Origin: Rheum nobile
Taxonomy: Eukaryota; Streptophyta; Magnoliopsida; Caryophyllales; Polygonaceae
NCBI GenBank assembly: GCA_027886185.1
Contig: WOAB01000056.1
Coordinates: forward strand, 868,001 to 932,000
Length of the DNA stretch: 64,000 nucleotides
Direction: 5' to 3'
Every line of letters begins with the position of its first letter. Within the stretch, counting starts at the first letter, position 1. The translations under genes were made by a program, and so were the position numbers. The notes under the pieces were generated by a model that saw only the letters and a program-made list of their open reading frames with translations, ran no database searches and was not told where the DNA came from. This document shows, one piece after another, positions 45,090 to 57,415 of the stretch.

Positions 45090-45478
45090 TAGACCTGTCA
45101 ATTGGATTGGGCGGGTCGAGTCAAGTCGGGTTCGGGTCAAATCGAGTTCGGATCGATCGAGTCCGTTAAAACTTTGGGTTGGACGGGTCGGGTTCAGATT
45201 GACCCAGCGGATCGAAGGTATCTATTTTTTATGATTAATATTATGATTTTTAAATTTATTAAAGTAATTATATTAGAAAAATTAATATTATATAATTATT
45301 TAATAAAATATTTAATATAAATAAAATAAAATATATGAAATAACAGGATCCCTCGAACTCGGATTCACTATTCGGGTCGGGTCCTTCGGGTTTGATTTCG
45401 GGTCCTTCTTGACCTAGTGACTTTCGGCTCGGGTCTCGACCCAAAAAAGTCGGATCGGGTCGATTTTTGACAGGTCTA
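45090..45478. mobile_element. hAT-like MITE, 389 bp
   Basis: TIRs tagacctgtcaa / ttgacaggtcta flanked by the 8-bp duplication ctcccatc (45,082-45,089 and 45,479-45,486). Arms are rich in gggtcgggt motifs. The TIR shares tagacctg with the hAT-like element at 30,665. Confidence 0.85.
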
Positions 45479-45486
45479 CTCCCATC

Positions 45487-47101
45487 CATCCATACACAAA
45501 ACGGGAAAAAAATTAAATAAGGTAAAATATGTTAAGAATTGGATAAATATGTAATGAATAATGACATGAATATCCCATTACAGATAAAATTTGGAACGTA
45601 TTTCATGTCATTATAATTGAGCATGCATGCACTATTGTTAATTACTAATTAGTGTAACATTTATAATGGAAATTGGTTATATGAGAATGATTGTTATTTA
45701 TGAATGTCTCGTAGTTTTTGAATCAAGAAAAAATTAAGGATTATGATTAAAGTGGTTATATACATCATACATAATTATTTAACTAAAAGTCTAATCTTCA
45801 TCATTGAATGAGAATCTAAAATAAATACTTATTCTCAAGTGCCTTATATATAGTCGATTTAAGAAATAAAAGTTGGCCCAAATACAATTTGAATCAACAT
45901 GAATATGGATCGAAGCTAGCAAAGGTCACCCTTAGCACATGGAAAAGAAGACAAAGTAAGGCAAGACAATTGACAAATTATGAGCCACACAATTTAGCCA
46001 AACTGTTTCTTCACCAACTTCAACTAATGAGTACTCCCCACTTCTTTAACCAAGCTAGCTTAGTTCATTTCACTCTTGATACAAAATATCTTTAGAAAAG
46101 ACTCCGAGCAAATCAAGTAAAAGCTAAGGGGCCCCAATTTAGCATGCACTATAGATATATAACACGTCATATCACATTTTCTACGTGTGACTTAGACAAA
46201 TTTTTAACCCAAAAAATTATTAATATTATTTTTAATTTTTAAATTAAAAATTAAAATTATTTTCACTTACTTGAACATTTAGATTATTTTTTGTCTGTTA
46301 ATTCAAATTGGAATTATTTTTGATTATTTTTTTAAATTAAAAGTTTATTTTCCTAAATAACCTAATTGAGTTAATACAATAAAGTAGATTTTGTAAATAT
46401 TGGGGAAAAATATAAAATATGGGATAATTGAAGAATTGGGAGAGATCAGAGAAGAAAATAAAATAAGCTCCCATCAGAAAGTTGAAGAGCTTAAAATATG
46501 GGACAAATTTAAGCTACATAAGCTAGCTAGCTAGTGTCACCTAAGAATTAATCTCAATGGACTTTTTTTTTTCTAACATAAGCTAAGATATGATTATGTC
46601 AAATTAGACACTAAGCCATGGACCTATGCCGTGGAATATGGATACATATGTGCGTATAGGCCTAGCACATAAATTTAATGGGATTCCATCTTAAAATTAA
46701 TTGATAATAGGAAAAGAAATTTACTAAACTTATATACTAGACAAGTTATGTCAACTTTAGATGTAGTATGAGTATTCTAACATATTCAATAAACATCATT
46801 TTCGACACTGTGGATCACATACCCCTACAAAACCCATTTGTATGATTTATACATTACCATATATAGAATTTATTCACTAAATACCTACAATGAAACATAT
46901 TCTTGGTTTGGGGCAAAAGATCCACCAAAGATGATAATATTAATGAGAATGGACAAGATGCCACAATTTACTTTTTTTTTATCATGTACAGTGTGTTGTG
47001 ACTGGGAGCATTATACCAATTCCACCACCCCATTAATCCTCATTTTCTAGAACCTCCCCACCATAACTATAATGCACCCTAAAAAGTAACTAGCTAGTTG
47101 C
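45487..47101. other. Non-coding AT-rich stretch
   Basis: Open frames are short and unrecognised. This appears to be the host DNA into which LINE B inserted. Confidence 0.55.
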
Positions 47102-50100
47102 TTTTTTTTTTTTGATAAGGTAAAAATTAGATTGAAAATCACAGAAGGAACGGTTTCGCAGTCTATAGCATCCTTACGGATGAGAACTACAAATTCTAAA
47201 TTATCTCTAAAGTCTTCCAAGGGATTTCGCTGCGCCAGCTTCGCAATATAGTCCGCAATAGCGTTAGTTTCTCGAAAGACGTGAAAAATCTGCACTCAAG
47301 AAAACAGTTGCAATAAACAAAGGATATCAGAAATTAAAATTTCAATATCCCAAGGACAGTGCCAAATTTTGTTCAGAACGTTAACAATTGTAAGGTTATC
47401 GCATTCAATTTGGATGTTGTTAAAGCCTAACTCATAAGCTTTAAACAAAACATTCCTAAACGTAATGGTTTCTGTTTTTAGTGGGGTTGATAATCCGCAC
47501 TTTTCACCAAAGATGAATAAGGGTTCTCCTTTGCTATTTCGGATAATATATCCATAACTAGATTCTCCATTAGTCTTAGTGGATCCATCCGTATTTATTT
47601 TTATGATTGTATCTGGTGGTTTTTTTCACTTATTTTTTGGTCGTCTTCTATTTGTATTGATATTTTTTTTTATATTTGATCTGTACTCAAACAGTCTGGG
47701 TTCTATTTCTTTTTTTGTTTCCAATTATGAATTTGGTTTTGGATGTAAATTGGTACATCCTTAATAGGGTCTATGTCATTGTTTGTCCTTCCAAAACTTT
47801 GTTGGTTTCGGTAGAACAATATTCCCACCAAGAAATAAGTAGTTCTAAAAACTGTGAATTATAAGTTTTTTGTCGGATTTCCTCAACTAGTTCGTATGTT
47901 TTTTTATTTCCAATGTTAAGTGATTTGATAATCCCAAGAGTATGGAGATTAACTTTTTCAATGGTTTTCATAGTATTGTTACAGAGAAATAAGATATGAT
48001 TAGTATCTTCAATTTGTGCCCTACAGCGAATACAACCTGAAGGAATTAAAACTCCTTTTTCAGCTAGTCTTGCTTTTGATGGGAGTCCATTTTTCATGAT
48101 TTTCCAAAGAAAATTTTTAACCTTCGGGTAAGTGACCAGTTTCCATATCCAAGAGGAGTCATGTGTTGTATATCGTTTATTTTCATTAATCATGTTCATG
48201 GCAGATTTTGTAGAAAATCACCCGTTTTTACTAGCTTCCCAGTACATCCTATCCTCAATGTTATTAATTGGGATTGGTGTAGATGTGATTTGTTTAGCTA
48301 TGTCATCTGGTACATGTTGTGTACTCTTTTCTTTGTTCCATGTCTTGTCTGACAGAATGAAATCTGCAACCAATGCATCAATGTTCTGAATTTGTTGTAT
48401 GTTGGTTATGTTGTTTAAGGGACTTTTTGATAACCAATTATCAGTCCAAATTTTATTGTTCTCCCATTTCCTACTTGCCAAATGAGTCCCTTTTTGAAAT
48501 CATCCAACATTTCGATTATTTTGGACCACTGCCAAAAGCATATGCCTTTTTTTATAGTGTAGAAGGTGTTGTGTTTTTAGATATTTTTCATTTATAATTT
48601 TAACCCAACAATTATCAAGTTCTGCCGGGATTTTCCATAGTAATTTGAATTGTAATGCTTTGTTCATATCTTTTGATTTTCGTAGTCCTAGGCCTCCTTG
48701 TTGTGTAGGTTTGCAAAAAAAAAATCCCATCCTATAAGGAGTTTATAAGTTGGATCTTTGTTCCAGAAAAAAGGTTCTGTTTAATTTGCCAAGTTCATTA
48801 TGAGTATTTGTAGGAAGCATAAAGCTTTACATTAGGTAGTTTGGTCTAGAAATAAGATTGGTTTTAATCAATGTTGTTCTTCCTGCCTGAGATAGAGAGT
48901 TAGCTTTCCATTTTGTTAACTGTTTTTGTGTGCTTGTTAAAAGGCAGCAAATGTATTAGAGTTAACTCTACCATTAATGATAGGGCATCCCAAATATTTT
49001 TCAAGGGAGGTCATGTTTGTGATTGTAAGAATTCCTTGGATTAACAATTTTTTGGTGCTTGTAACTTTCTTTGTTACCTGAAAGGTTGATTTATTGAAAT
49101 TAACTTTTTGTCCAGATATTATGCACTAATCATCCACAATATCCTTAATTTCTTTACAATTTTCTGGAGTTGCTTTTGAGAAAATCATGATGTCATCCGC
49201 AAATGCCGTCCTTCGCTCTCCGGGTTCCTTGTCTACAAATTTGGAAACCAATTGGTTTTCGCGTTCTTGAAGTTGCTTCTTGAAGTTGCTTCTTGTAGTT
49301 TTCGGGCTAGGATTTCCGATCCTAAAATAAATAGAAACGGATATAGGGGGTTTCCCTGTCGTAGTCCTCTAGTTGGTGTAAAGATCTCCGTCGGGCCATT
49401 ATTAACAAGAATCGAGAAGGAGACCGTTGTAATGCATTCTTTGATCCAGTTAATGAATTTTTGGTGAAAGCCAAACTTTTCCATAGTTTTAAGAATAAAA
49501 TCTCATTCAATTCTATCATAAGCTTTTTCCATATCTAGTTTAATGACTATAAAACATTCCTTTCCCACGTGCAATTAAAATATTATCTTGTATGGCTCTA
49601 TTTGCAATAAAAGCTCATTGTAATGGGTGAATTAGTTTTTCCATAGTGTGTTTTAATCTTGTTGTCAAAATTTTTGAGATAATTTTATAAATTGTAGAGC
49701 ACAGACTTATAAGCCTATATTGGTTTGTTGAATTAGGGTTATCACATTTTGGGATCAGAGATATGAATGTATGGTTAATTTGTTTGAGTAATTTTCCAGA
49801 AAGAAAAAAAGCTTTTCACTGCTTAAGTAACCGAGGGGCCCACAATATCCCAATATTTTTGGTAAAATTATGTTGTCATTCCATCTGGTCCAGGTGATTT
49901 ATTTGAACCAATATCAAAAACATTTTTAATTTCTTCATTTGAGACATTCCTAATTAGGTTTTTATTATCTTCAAAGGTGATTTCATCTTGAATTAAATCA
50001 AGATTTCCCCGTAATAGACCTTCGTTCATTTCTTCACTTTTGAATCTTTTAATGAAATCATTTCTGATTTCATTTCTAATATTTTCTTCTCCAATTATAT

Positions 50101-50416
50101 TAGTTCCTTCTTGTGTTATAATCTCTTTTATAATTTTTCTATTTCTTCGGCCACTAGCTATTTTATGAAAATAGCTAGCATTTGTATCCACGAATTTAAT
50201 ATGTTTAACTTTTGCTCTTTGGCTCCAGAAAATCTTTTGGAAACTAAGAAGCTTTTCCTTTTTTTCAATAAGCCTTATTTGTTTCTGTATTAGATTTTTG
50301 TTAGCATTTGTGCAAATTTCAATTTGAATGTTAGACAGTTGTTTTTCTAAATTGTGTAGCTGGGTAAAAACATTACCAAAAGTGTTTTTATTCCAACTTT
50401 TTGTGTGTTTTCTTAA
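47102..50416 (-). mobile_element. LINE B, 3' portion
   Basis: L1-type LINE on the minus strand ending in a 12-base T-run (47,102-47,113). From the MULE junction toward the tail it has the reverse transcriptase start (49,868-50,416), FADDIMIF near 49,190, the thumb region (48,500-48,730), the zinc-binding region (CIRCRAQIEDTNHILFLC, 47,990) and RNase H (KINTDGST near 47,590). The 5' part continues at 63,180 beyond the MULE. Several stops and shifts make it defective. Confidence 0.88.
49868..50416 (-). pseudogene. LINE B reverse transcriptase, N-terminal part
   Basis: The frame includes HTKSWNKNTFGNVF, WSQRAKVKHIKFVDTN, YFHKIASGRR and GSNKSPGPDGMT, the classic entry to LINE reverse transcriptase. 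It joins in phase to the endonuclease segment at 63,180 when the MULE and one 8-bp target copy are left out. Confidence 0.86.
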
Positions 50417-50705
50417 CGAGGGCGTTATATACACGCGTTTTTCATACTTTTCGCACGCGGTTTAGTGCGCCATAATATGGCGTGCAAGTTTGATGCGCCA
50501 AAATATGGCGTGGAGAGGGCAAAACAGTAAGGAGGCAAAAGGGCATAAAGTTCATGCGCCATAATATGGCGCGTAGGGCTTCTCTTGTTGGCGCGCAAAC
50601 TGGTACGCCCGAAATTGGCGTGTAATATTTAGCCGTTTGAAAAAACGACCATTGGATGCGCCAGATATTGGCGTGCCAAACGGGCAGATTTTCCAACGGC
50701 TAAAT
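50417..50705. repeat. Left TIR region with CGCCA...TGGCG palindromes
   Basis: Five imperfect palindromes of the type gcgccataatatggcg occur at about 50,469, 50,498, 50,551, 50,606 and 50,657. The segment from ttagccgtttgaaaa to aacggctaaatctcacccta is repeated at both arms of the internal palindrome near 54.9 kb. Confidence 0.78.
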
Positions 50706-50758
50706 CTCACCCTATATTACTCTGAATTCAACTCCATATCCAAAACACCCTTATAAAA

Positions 50759-53700
50759 ATGTCTCATACTAGTTTAGATGATGATTTGCACTTGAGCGGA
50801 GACGATGAGGATTGTCAAGCTAGCGGAGAAGAAGACGATGGACACTCTAGCAGAGACGATGACGATTGCGACTCGAGCGGAGAAGATGACGATGAGAACT
50901 CGACCGACAATTTCGTGGTTAGTGTTTAATATATTGTAGGTGTAAGAAAAAAAGTTTTAATGTGCCTTTAGAAATTGCCTTTAGAAATTGCGTTTAGAAA
51001 GTTTTAAAGTAGGATATGTGCCTTTAGAAATTGTCTTTAGAAATTGCCTTTAGAAAGTTTTAAAGTAGGATATGTGCCTTTAGAAATTGCCTTTAGAAAG
51101 TTTTAAAGTAGGATATGTGCCTTTAGAAATTATAATCGAGATTTTCTAAATCATTCCTGATTATGCAAACATGTATAGGGGAGAGACTTTGGAGATGTAT
51201 TTCGTACTAGCCTAATGTGGGATAGTCGCCAGGATTTGGCTGATTGGGCTAGGCAGAAGGCAAAAGATTTGATGATTGTTCTAGTCACTCGTAACTCAAA
51301 TGAGAGAATGATTAGTTTGACTTGTGATAAGTACGGTAAATATAGATCGGAAAGGCCAAAAGTTAATGAAGAAGATCCGAAAAAGAGAATTGAGATTATT
51401 CGTAAAACCAAATTGAAGAAGTGCGGATGCAAATTTGAGTTGTATGGGGTTCGGTTGAAGAAAAAGCCATGGTCGACTACTCATAAATGGATCTTGGATG
51501 TGATAGAAGGTCGCCACAACCATGCGCTTCCGACTAGCTTCATTGGGCATCCATACATGGGTAGAATGACCCTCGATCAGCAGCTCGTGGTTAAGAGCTT
51601 GGGCGAACATTTCATGGGGCCGAAAAATATTGTTTCGTATTTGAGGACTTTCTTTCCCGTCAATGTAACATCCATGAAGCAGGTTGCAAACTATTTGCAA
51701 AAGATCCAGTATGAGGATCGTGGCGATTTGACAGTTACCCAGTGGACGCTAAATTTTTTGAAAGAAAATAACTACGTAGTTTGTCCTCTGAGGAAGAAGT
51801 TAACGGGTGAGGTGAATATCCTTTTTTTTGCTCATCCGGACTCGCAACACTTGTTGAAGATGTTCCCACATGTGGTAGTTATCGACGCCACCTACAAGAC
51901 AAATAGGTATGCATTACATTTTAATATAATAATAGATTTATCTATGTACTTAATTTTGGTTCTTTATTATTAATGAACAATATTTTATCTTTTGTACATG
52001 TATGATATGCCATTGGTGGAAATTGTTGGTTTTACTTGCACTCACAAGACGTTCAACATTGCCTATGCATTTACCCGAGGGGAAAAGGTTATGCATTACA
52101 AGTTCATCATGAAACATCTTCGGCAATTGTTTGAAGAGTTGGGAGTAATGCCTGCGGTTATAATGACTGATCGAGAAAAGTCCCTCATCAAAGCAATTCA
52201 TATAGTTTTTGAAGGGAAAGTGCAACACCTTTTGTGCTGGGTGCATATTAAACACAACATCGAGGCATATGTCTCCCCAATCCTGAAAAATAGTGAGAAA
52301 GTGAAGAACTTTGCGGGCCAATGCTGGGGACTTTGGTGTTCAACCACTGAAGAAAGCTATGAAGAGAGGCTGGACAGATTGAGAAAATCGTGGCATAATG
52401 GGCTCGTTGGGTACGTTGAGAGGGAGTGGCTCATTCCATACAAGGAAAACATAGTAAAAGCATGGACGGATCATCATCTTCACTTCTTCACGCAGACTTT
52501 AAACAGGTATCCCTTAACCAATGTTTAGTTGATTAATATTGTGTCTCATTAAAGTGTTATAACACGAGTCCTTTTACCTGTTTTGATAGGGTTGAGGGTA
52601 TGCATAAGGTGTTGAAGGACATTTTGCGTTCTAGCGGAGGTGGCTTTAATAGAGTGTCCGTGAGGATCCACCATACGGTCACAATTCAAATTGAGCAGGT
52701 GAGGGTGAGCATGGAGATGTCAAGGACGACACGACCAACGTTTTTTGATGAAAACGTTGTGCCAGAAGTAAGAATGGCGTTTGCAAGGTTATTCTACAAA
52801 GTATCGGACATGTGCTTCGATTTGTTGTTGGGCATGTATGATCAGATAGTGAAGGATGAATATTCTGAAGATTGCACTGATCAGTGGGTGCGAGATTGCT
52901 TTGGCCTGTCGTGCGTCCACAGAGTTGCAAATGCCATCATTACGGGGACCCCAATCGTGCCGGATGAAGTACACGACTTCTGGAAGCAACTGGCATGGGA
53001 ATGGACTCCAACAATAAATGTGCCCACTCAGGACAATGTACAGATGTACCATTCAGAGTTGAAGTTGCGTCACATGTATGCGAGGTTGGAGAAAAAGGAT
53101 TTGGGGCGAGACACATTATACCAACTAGGTGAGTTGTATTATGACTTGGAGTTTCCGCATGAAAGTATGTTGAAGGAGCCGACATGGATCATTGCAAAAG
53201 GAAGGCCAAAGGGTTCCACGAAGTATGACACCACGAGACATCCGAGCTTGTTTGAGCACAGAAGGGACGAGTTGGAGGAGTATGAGAAGGAGAAGGCGAA
53301 GGAGAAGACCAATGAGAGCCAAGGTAAAGGTCAGGGTTGCCCTAGAAAGGAACCAAGTGCAGCTTCGACCGACATTGGGAGTCAATCCCAACCTGAATGG
53401 TCTGGGTCGCAGTTCGATGTACGTCCAGACAGACATTGTGGGTACCGGACACTAGCTGTATTGTTGGGCATGGAAGAGCATGAGTACACCAAAGTTCGAC
53501 ATCAGCTAGTGGCAGAGTTATTTGACAACCCATATGTATACATGCCAATACTTCCTAGACTACGGCCGGGGTTGTCCTATGAGGATCTTATGTTTCAAGT
53601 GAACTATATCATCAGTCCTTGCTCCTCGGACTACTGGCTTGATATGCCCCTGATTGGTTTAGTGTTTGCCACCGCTTATCAAGTTGCACTGGCCTTCTTG

Positions 53701-54050
53701 TCCTGGGATAGTCCGTGCTTGTGCTTACCAATGAAGGCGTCTGACACAAGCCCCGGCCCTCCAAAGAAGATATTGGCGATGGCCCACGTGGGGAACCAGG
53801 ACCACTTCATACCGGTAAAGCTTACTATTTCTAAACTATTTGATGTAAATGCTCATTTGTTTAGTCTAATAAGGGTTAATTATTGTGTTTGTAGGTGTGG
53901 CTCAAGGATGGCTCTCCACTACCCCCCCTCCGTACGCCTGGCGCAACTACAGGGACCAAAGCGTCAATGGTTGGGATGCTACGCTTGAGTCGAGCTGTAG
54001 AGTGTTTCGAGAATACCGCACTAGATATAATCGTCCACCTAACCCTTTAG
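50759..54050 (+). CDS. MULE transposase, FAR1-type, with C-terminal OTU-like domain
   Basis: Five exons fit: 50,759-50,917, 51,179-51,906, 52,000-52,506, 52,590-53,814 and 53,895-54,050, in total 2,775 bases, 924 codons plus TAG, with no internal stop. Residues 1-53 are acidic (SGDDED, SSGEDDDE). About 67-170 is a FAR1/WRKY-GCM1 zinc domain (KKCGCKFEL ... RHNHAL). The MULE DDE core includes VIDATYK (about 287), TDREKS (about 353) and CWVHIKHN. A degenerate SWIM finger follows (CFGLSCVH, about 565). Residues 735-890 form an OTU-like cysteine protease region with Cys in RHCGYRTLA (about 748) and His in DHFIPVWLKDG. It would cut and paste the element in the nucleus. The acceptor of intron 2 lacks AG (acat|g), the one weak point; a mutated site could cut the product short. 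Confidence 0.85.
50918..51178 (+). repeat. Tandem repeats in transposase intron 1
   Basis: From 50,959 to 51,130 the unit tgcctttagaaattg (15-17 bp) and a larger unit of about 45-60 bp ending aaagttttaaagtaggatat are repeated three times. The intron is bounded by gttagt and tatag. Confidence 0.75.
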
Positions 54051-54817
54051 TTTAGTTTATTCACCTTAGTGATATTGGATGTAAAAAATGCGTAAAGTGT
54101 AATATATTAGGGGAGGGCTACCCATATTGTGTAGCCCAACTTGTATTAATCTTTATAAGAACAATACAAAATGATCATCAACGTAGAAGACAATACACAT
54201 TGTTCGTTATGCTGGTTGACTACAACCACATTTAGCACACAATACAGAAAACAATACAAATTGATCATAAACTTAGAAAAAAAATAGAGAAAAGATATGA
54301 CACTACTTTAGTGTTTGAAGAAATTAGGATAGTCTCTGATGAACGTTCGCTTTATATGATATATCTGTTTTGCTAAATTTGCTTGCTCCCTACAAAGGTT
54401 GATAGTACATAAACAACATTACACAAAAGATACGACATTAATCACCTACGACGTACATCATTTAATAGATTGAAGTTATACCTACGAATGTTATCAAGAT
54501 CTTTAACAAGTTCTTGATTTTCCTTAACAAGATCTTGTTTTTCCTGTCATTGTTGTCGAATAGCCGCGTGTGCCCTGTCCTCGTACATTGGATCAATCCA
54601 CTCCCTGAAACGACACCCCACTTCTGAGCATCCCCAATACCTCCTTCCGTAGTTCCACTGCAAATTCTAAGTTCGGACAACGACTTTCAAATTACAGTAG
54701 CATAGCCTATCTGCGTTTGTTGATGATTTTGATGAAGATGCCATTATTTGTTGTACTGTTTGGTTTCCTACAAATATCATAAATCCATTAATATCAAAAA
54801 TCAGCGTTACTAAATCG
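54051..54817. other. Downstream region of the transposase gene
   Basis: Probably the 3' untranslated region, then AT-rich DNA. A short minus-strand frame (54,462-54,680) is not recognisable as a protein. No other feature. Confidence 0.5.
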
Positions 54818-55115
54818 ATGGATATGGAGTTGAATTCAGATACTTATAGCTATAGGCTTACATTTAGCCGTTGCAAATTATGCCCGTTATGCACGCCAAA
54901 ATCAGGCGTATGTAACGGTCGTTTTTTCAAACGTGTATTATCTTGCACGCCATATAATGGCGCGCCACTACACGCCAAAATATGGCGTGCAAGATTTAGC
55001 CGTTTGAAAAGCGGCCATTACATGCGCCTGATTTTGGCATGCATAACGGGCAGAATTTGCAACGGCTAAATCTCACCCTATAAGTATCCGAATTCAACTC
55101 CATATCCATATCCAA
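54818..55115. repeat. Large imperfect palindrome made of TIR sequence
   Basis: The left arm starts atggatatggagttgaattc and contains tttagccgttgcaaattatg; the right arm ends with the same phrases inverted (gaattcaactccatatccat). The centre, about 54,965, has cacgccatataatggcgcgc. Each arm matches 50,600-50,760 (left TIR and 5' leader of the transposase). The outermost TIR bases are missing at the centre. Confidence 0.85.
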
Positions 55116-55250
55116 AACATCCTTATCAAAACGAAAAAGCTTAAGGTAAGCTTCTTGGTTACATTATTCATCTTTCCTTAAATTAATTTTTTGAGTTTAT
55201 AGCTTGTGATTTCATATTTCAGATCCGGGATATCAAGGTCGTTGCAGAGT

Positions 55251-55427
55251 ATGGCTTCGTCGTCCATAAATGTTATAGTAATCAGCGATAGTTTGACATC
55301 AGCTGATAGTTCGACATCAGCTGATAGCTCATATTCCTCTGATGATGCTGGAGATGTTATAAATTCAGCATTAGAAAGAGCCGAAGCTATGCGACATGAT
55401 CCTCAGAAGAGTTTCATTGTTGTATAA
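55251..55427 (+). CDS. Small hypothetical frame behind a copy of the transposase leader
   Basis: 58 codons, serine-rich and acidic (MASSSINVIVISDS, SADSSTSADSSYSSDD, NSALERAEAMRHDPQ). It follows a sequence that duplicates the leader upstream of the transposase ATG, and its acidic/serine start recalls transposase exon 1. A second short frame (55,545-55,691, SIPREHALRFLSSTATTE) after a possible acceptor atgcag may be its next exon. No family is recognised; it could be an accessory MULE gene or a remnant. Confidence 0.35.
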   Translation: MASSSINVIVISDSLTSADSSTSADSSYSSDDAGDVINSALERAEAMRHDPQKSFIVV

Positions 55428-55877
55428 AATCAAACGAATGTCTACCCAGAATATCGGCTGGTAGGCACCGCATCCTTCATAATGTAAATTTATGATTCAG
55501 ATTTGATCATAATATCAACTTTAAATGCACTTACTGATATGCAGAGCATCCCGAGGGAGCATGCTTTGAGATTCTTGAGTTCTACAGCAACAACGGAAGC
55601 CACCATGAATTGTGGTGATGCTAATTTGCATGTGTGTATCGCAACAAGTGGGAATCGATACAGATTTGGCAACGCTGACGGGATTTTGTAAGATTCCATA
55701 GATTGGAAATTAACGATGTATTATTGTTTGAAATTGTCCATCGGCGCCCCCAAGTTGTATACCACGTTAGGGTATTCAAAGCTTAGGGATATTATGTTTT
55801 CGGGATTAGGAATATTATATTTTCCGCTTTTATATATGTATTTTTCGGATGACATGTACTAGTACGCATTTAATATT

Positions 55878-57053
55878 GGGTCAATTATCGAAAACCACCC
55901 GTTGAATGGGCCATATTGCCCAAAACCACCCCTTTAAATCGATATTACCGAAAACCACCCGAATATCATGCTCCGTTAACGAAACGCCACCCCACCCCTG
56001 ACTCCGTTTGAAATCCGTTAATTCTGATCCCACAAGTCTTTTTTTGAATATTAAATGTGAACTAAAATTTCAAAGAAATTAGTAAAAAGTAAAATTAAAA
56101 AACTTAAAATTTAGGTTTTTTTTCAATGAAATTCATGGTTCCAGGCTTCCAACACATATCAAAAAAAAATCACCTCAAATTAATGGAGGTGCAAAATTCA
56201 ACCCAATATTCAACCCAAATGTAAAATTCAAGAGGCATTAGCACATTAAAATGGAAATCCTCTAAATTTTAGCCAATCAGTAGAAAAAAGTAACAAAAAC
56301 TCGAACCATTGAACACTAATTCCTCCCTAAGCTTCATCAATGGAGAAAATAACAAAGTTCATCCAGTTCAAGCTTCATCAATGGCATAAACTAACAAAAT
56401 TCGAACCACTGAGCACTAATTCGCACAAAAGTAACAAAATTAGAACCACTGAACATCAATTTGACCTAATTTATCAAACGAGTTGATTTGTGTAAACTAA
56501 AAATTTAGGTCTTAGATCTGGAAATTCAATTGGGGCTTTTCACAAACACACCTAATACATTTAGTAGCTCAGCGAGAAAGGAGACGAGGAGGAGGCGTGC
56601 TGCAGCAGTGGAGGAGGAGGAGTTTGGGTAGCGGACGGAGAACAATGAGACGAAGGTGACTTGCGCGAAAACGGGAACGACTCCAACGACAGAAAAGGCG
56701 GCGGCGCGATGTTGAAGATGCTTGTTCGGCGGTGTGGGTTGGTGGATTGTGGATTACTGGAGTGGGTGGATTGTGAGATTGGCTGAGGAAGAAGACGGAA
56801 AGCAATTCAATTTTTTATTTCATTTTTTATTTTGTTTACTTCTTATTCTTTTATTTAAATTTAATATAAGAGGGTTATATAACCCCTTAAATAGCGCGTG
56901 CACGTGTGTTGATGACAATTCTGACGGAGTCAGGGGTGGGGTGGCGTTTCGTTAACGGAGCATGATACTCGGGTGATTTTCGGTAATATCGATTTAAAGG
57001 GGTGGTTTTGGACAATATGGCCCATTCAACGGGTGATTTTCGATAATTGATCC
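55878..57053. mobile_element. Small non-autonomous MULE nested in the large one, 1,176 bp
   Basis: TIRs of about 130 bp (gggtcaattatcgaaaacca... and its inverted partner ending aattgatcc) flanked by the 9-bp duplication tttaatatt (55,869-55,877 and 57,054-57,062). No transposase; the interior includes about 240 bp of GC-rich DNA. Confidence 0.87.
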
Positions 57054-57074
57054 TTTAATATTATATTCATTAAA

Positions 57075-57415
57075 TATGGATGAAAAGGCCCAATAGTACA
57101 AAAATGCTTAATGGGCCAAAAATACGCATAAAATGTCCCAAAATAGGCCCAATAGTATAAAAAACGCTTAATGGGCCCAATAGTACAAAAAACGCTTAAT
57201 GGCCCCAAAATAGGCCCAATAGTACAAAAAAATGCATAAAATGCCCCAAAATAGGCCCAATAGTACAACAAAAACCCTAAAATGTCCCAAACTAGGCCCA
57301 ATAGTACAAAAACGCTTAATGGGCCCAAAATAGGCCCAATAGTACAAAAAACGCATAATGGCTCAAACTAGGCCCAATAGTACAAAAAACGCATATGGCC
57401 CAAAATCACAAAAAA
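57075..57415. repeat. Minisatellite with a 33-37-bp unit
   Basis: About nine copies of a unit like ggcccaatagtacaaaaaac followed by gcttaatgggcccaaaatag, slightly diverged. Confidence 0.88.

Noticed and set aside
45889..46095. 68-codon plus-strand frame
   Set aside because: No domain, AT-rich surroundings, no gene structure.
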